From contig JAHIND010000008.1 of NCBI GenBank assembly GCA_018896025.1, forward strand, positions 310,001-374,000: 64,000 bases of DNA. The letters are read 5' to 3'. The DNA comes from Pseudomonadota bacterium (lineage in GTDB: Bacteria; Desulfobacterota; Desulfarculia; Desulfarculales; Desulfarculaceae). Within the stretch, counting starts at the first letter, position 1. Each line of letters starts with the position of its first letter. Under the pieces are notes generated by a model. It was not told where the DNA came from and made no database searches. It saw nothing but the letters and a program-made list of their open reading frames with translations. Shown here piece after piece: positions 61,489-64,000 of this stretch. The position numbers and the translations under genes were made by a program.

Positions 61489-62444
61489 TGCCGTCCATCC
61501 TGGCCGCCGACATAGGAGCCACCAACAGCCGCTTCGCCCATTTTGAGGGAGAGGGCAGCGAGAGCCTACGATTGGTTAACAGCGTGTGGCTGTCTAGCCA
61601 AGGGGCCACATCTTTCAGCGAGTTGCTGGAGGGCCTGGTTTCAAGCGACCTGGGCTTGGACCATAACCAGGCTGACCTGATCTGCCTGGCCGCCGCCGGG
61701 CCGGTGCAGGGGGAGAGCTATTGCCAGCCGCCCCACATCGCCTGGGACATTGACCTGGGGCGGGACCTGGGTGGCGACACCCCCAGCCTGCTCATCAACG
61801 ACTTCGTGGCCCAGGCCTGGGCCTGTTTATCGCCAGTGGCGCAGGCCGCCCAGGAGGTGCTGCCGGGCCAAGCCGACCCCCAGGCGGCCAAGGCGGTGAT
61901 CGGCGCGGGCAGCAACCTGGGGCACGCGGCCCTGGCTCCGGACGGCCGGGGGGGGTGGGTGCCGGTAGCCTCGGAAGGGGGCCACGCCGCCTTCGCCTTT
62001 TTCGGCCCGGAGGAAGCGGCCTATCAGGAGTTTTTAGGGCAGGAGCGGGGCGACCCTTATGCCATCGCCGACACGGTGGTGTCGGGCAAGGGGCTGAGCT
62101 ACTTGTACCAGTTTTTCACCGGCCGAAAGCTGGAGCCCGCCCAGGTTGGCCAGGCGCTGGATAGCCACCCGCCTACCCTGGAGTGGATGGCCCGCTTCTA
62201 CGGCCGGGCCTGCCGCCAGTGGGCCTTGCAGGTGGTGGCCCTTGGCGGGCTGTACATCGCCGGGGGGTTGGCCGTGAAGCTGCCCTCCCTGGTGCGCCAT
62301 CCCGCCTTTGGCCGGGAGTTTCGCCTGGCCGACCCCACCAACCGCATCCTGGGGGGCATCCCGGTATCGCTGATCACCGATGAGAACAGCGGCCTGTGGG
62401 GCGCGGCCGCCGCGGCCCTGGAACGCCTGGGGCCACGCAGGTAG
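61488..62444 (+). CDS. glk: Glucokinase
   Basis: A 318-residue hexokinase-family protein of the bacterial Glk type. The phosphate-1 motif is ADIGATNSRFAHF, the sugar-binding segment is INDFVAQAWA, the region corresponding to GTGLG is altered to GAGSNLGHAAL, the conserved GH motif is SEGGHAAFAFF, and the end is YIAGGLAVKLPSL. It phosphorylates glucose or a similar hexose with ATP. The altered GAGSN segment may change nucleotide or sugar preference. ATG 61488 with GGAG five bases upstream is favoured, overlapping the flavoprotein stop by one base. Confidence 0.85.
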   Translation: MPSILAADIGATNSRFAHFEGEGSESLRLVNSVWLSSQGATSFSELLEGLVSSDLGLDHNQADLICLAAAGPVQGESYCQPPHIAWDIDLGRDLGGDTPSLLINDFVAQAWACLSPVAQAAQEVLPGQADPQAAKAVIGAGSNLGHAALAPDGRGGWVPVASEGGHAAFAFFGPEEAAYQEFLGQERGDPYAIADTVVSGKGLSYLYQFFTGRKLEPAQVGQALDSHPPTLEWMARFYGRACRQWALQVVALGGLYIAGGLAVKLPSLVRHPAFGREFRLADPTNRILGGIPVSLITDENSGLWGAAAAALERLGPRR

Positions 62445-62519
62445 ACTATTGTGTAGATAGGCAATGGCCCGGAGCCTGGGAGGAGCGACGGGTTTAGGGG
62501 GTGAGAAAGCAGCCGTTTC

Positions 62520-63176
62520 ATGAATCCTCGCCGCGTTTTCCTTTCCCGGAGCCTCAAGATCATGGCCGGGGCCTCCTTGGCCCTGTCCTGGCCCGGCCGC
62601 CTGTGGGCCGAGGGCAAGCGCCGCATCCTGCCCGGCCATCTCAAGGCCACCGACCTGGCCCACCTGAATCCCCAGAGCATCGACAACCGCAATCTGGCGC
62701 TCACCCCCATAGAGGACTTCGGCACCATGGGCCAGACCGATCTGGCGGTGGACCCGGCGGGGTGGCGGCTGGTCATCGATGGGGCGGTGGAGCGGCCCCT
62801 GAGCCTTAGCCTGACCGAGCTCAAGGCCCGGCCGGTGGTGGAGCGCACTGTGCTTCTTATCTGCCCGGGGGTGTTCTCCTTCAACGCCCGCTGGACCGGC
62901 CTGAGCCTGGGCGCGTTGCTCCGGCAGGCGAGGCCCAAGGACGAGGCCAACCGGGTGACCATCCGCAGCGTGGGCAAGCAATGGCCCAAAGTGGAGCGCT
63001 TTTCCCTGCGCGAGGTACTATCCGACGAGGTGTTTTTGGCCTATCAGGTCAACGGCCGGGACCTGCCCCGCACGCACGGCTTTCCCCTGCGGGTGGTGGC
63101 CGGGGAGCACTACGGCGACGATTGGGTCAAGTACGTGGCCCGCATCACTGTGTCGGCTAAGGGCAAAAAGGGGTAG
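62520..63176 (+). CDS. Molybdopterin-dependent oxidoreductase of the SUOX fold, Tat-exported
   Basis: A 218-residue protein. Its N-terminus RRVFLSRSLKIMAGASLALS is a Tat-type signal (twin Arg, then a hydrophobic stretch). The body is the sulfite-oxidase-fold Moco domain with GWRLVIDGAVERP, the metal-ligand cysteine in LLICPGVFSFN, and GFPLRVVAGEHYGDDWVKY. It is shorter than MsrP/YedY (about 300 residues) and has no C-terminal dimer domain. Substrates of such small members are unknown; sulfoxides or sulfite are possible. The cofactor genes to the left could serve it. Confidence 0.85.
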   Translation: MNPRRVFLSRSLKIMAGASLALSWPGRLWAEGKRRILPGHLKATDLAHLNPQSIDNRNLALTPIEDFGTMGQTDLAVDPAGWRLVIDGAVERPLSLSLTELKARPVVERTVLLICPGVFSFNARWTGLSLGALLRQARPKDEANRVTIRSVGKQWPKVERFSLREVLSDEVFLAYQVNGRDLPRTHGFPLRVVAGEHYGDDWVKYVARITVSAKGKKG

Positions 63177-63295
63177 GCTAACGGCTTGGGGGTTACGTGC
63201 CCCGAAGCAGGGACTACCCATAGAGGGCCGGAGCCATTGACAGGCGGCCGGGCATGCGGTTGTCTATAGGCATGGCTTTCAGGAGATATTAGGAT

Positions 63296-64000
63296 ATGGC
63301 CGCCCAGCCCACATCGGAACTCACTCCAATCACCTCGCATTTCGACGCCTCCCCGGCCGGGGTCCTGGTCATCGACGCCAAAGGCATCGTGGTCTACGCC
63401 AACCCGGCGGCGGGGCGGATTTTCGAGCAGGCTCCCCTGGAAATCGTGGGCACTCCGGCGGAGATTCTGGAGCCGGACGCCTGGCTGGCGGCCCGGGCCA
63501 CCATCAAGAGCGGGGCTCCCCAGTTGGGCAACCGCCTGCGTCTGGACCAGTGCAACGTGCTGGTCAACTATCTGCCGGTTTATGCCGACGGCAGGGTGCG
63601 CTGGGTGCTGGTGATGATGGGCGACCCCTGGGACCCGGAGCAGGGCTCGCTGTATCCCGAGCCCTACAAGGCCGTGGCCTCCCAGTTGGAGGCCATCATG
63701 GAGTCCTCTTTTGACGGCCTGTGGATCACCAACAACCAGGGGGTGGTGGTCAAGATCAACCGGGCCGCCCTGCGCCTCACCGGCCTGCCCCGGGAAAAGG
63801 TGGAGGGCCGCTTTGTGGGCGACCTCCTGGACGAAGGCAACTTCAACGACTCGGTGACCCTGGAGGTGCTTCGGCGCAAGACCACTGTGACCATGGTGCA
63901 GAGCCTCAAGTCCGGCAAGAAGATCCTGGCCACCGGCAGCCCCATCTACGACGCCGAGGGCGAGGTGGCCTTCGTGGTGATCAACGACCGCGACATCACC
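63296..64000 (+). CDS. PAS domain protein, 5' part only (runs off the window)
   Basis: The reading frame is open to the last base (235 codons seen). Two PAS domains are visible: residues 12-110 (SPAGVLVIDAKGIVVYANPA) and about 130-235 (ESSFDGLWITNNQGVVVKIN, ending VINDRDIT). AGGAG at 63281-63285 gives the ribosome binding site. The missing C-terminal part is probably a sigma-54 activator (AAA+ and Fis-type HTH) or a kinase, since this PAS-PAS start is usual in both. The type cannot be decided from this window. Confidence 0.85.
   Translation, partial: MAAQPTSELTPITSHFDASPAGVLVIDAKGIVVYANPAAGRIFEQAPLEIVGTPAEILEPDAWLAARATIKSGAPQLGNRLRLDQCNVLVNYLPVYADGRVRWVLVMMGDPWDPEQGSLYPEPYKAVASQLEAIMESSFDGLWITNNQGVVVKINRAALRLTGLPREKVEGRFVGDLLDEGNFNDSVTLEVLRRKTTVTMVQSLKSGKKILATGSPIYDAEGEVAFVVINDRDIT

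Overview
The window is about 64 kb of GC-rich bacterial chromosome carrying some 60 protein genes, tightly packed and mostly on the + strand. No rRNA, tRNA, CRISPR array, insertion sequence or phage gene was recognised. The gene content points to a strict anaerobe of the Desulfobacterota, perhaps close to the Desulfarculaceae. The evidence is 2-oxoacid:ferredoxin oxidoreductase, tungsten aldehyde:ferredoxin oxidoreductase, superoxide reductase, tungstate ABC transport, FdhD and FmdE, sigma-54 signalling, and a GAK-type locus. The lineage is an inference from gene content only.

Layout. (1) 190-4760: a sensor kinase and sigma-54 response regulator, an archaemetzincin, and a convergent Cys-rich GcvH-like gene with a near-consensus sigma-54 promoter. 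(2) 5100-13490: an XRE-cupin regulator, a 3-hydroxyacyl-CoA dehydrogenase-type enzyme, a five-gene Liv-type ABC importer, an epimerase and a BKACE enzyme. Together they look like import and beta-keto cleavage of an organic acid. (3) 13684-20604: an IclR regulator, a divergent EPSP-synthase-like enzyme, a TAXI-TRAP transporter with DUF1850, and an MFS transporter. (4) 20603-22894: a c-di-GMP protein on the - strand. (5) 23197-30239: the GAK locus, seven compact genes encoding a PHP-like protein, an amphi-Trp protein, a PhoU-kinase fusion, an ATP-grasp enzyme, an HprK-related kinase, a CofD-like protein and an XXXCH protein. Its function is unknown and it is the most interesting part of the window.

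(6) 30372-34615: a GntR regulator and a four-subunit Kor-type oxidoreductase. (7) 34794-48037: a LacI regulator with matching operator candidates before itself and before an SDR gene, followed by an iron ADH, a second Liv-type importer, a zinc ADH, a MoaD-like protein, a tungsten AOR and a LarA-like protein. This reads as uptake of a hydroxylated compound and its oxidation through aldehyde to acid, with electrons going to ferredoxin. (8) 48115-51068: superoxide reductase, a small Cys-rich protein, a LigD-type polymerase and a cyclic-nucleotide-binding protein. (9) 51099-59157: molybdenum/tungsten cofactor genes (FdhD, FmdE, two MoeA-type proteins, a ModE-like HTH protein, a MobB-like protein, TupBCA). 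They could supply the AOR and the Moco protein at 62520. (10) 59303-64000: a TVP38-type membrane protein, a MerA-like flavoprotein, glucokinase, a SUOX-fold protein, and a PAS protein cut by the window end.

Starts were moved from the longest ORF wherever a ribosome binding site or signal peptide supported a downstream codon. Functions come from motifs read by eye. No database search was run.
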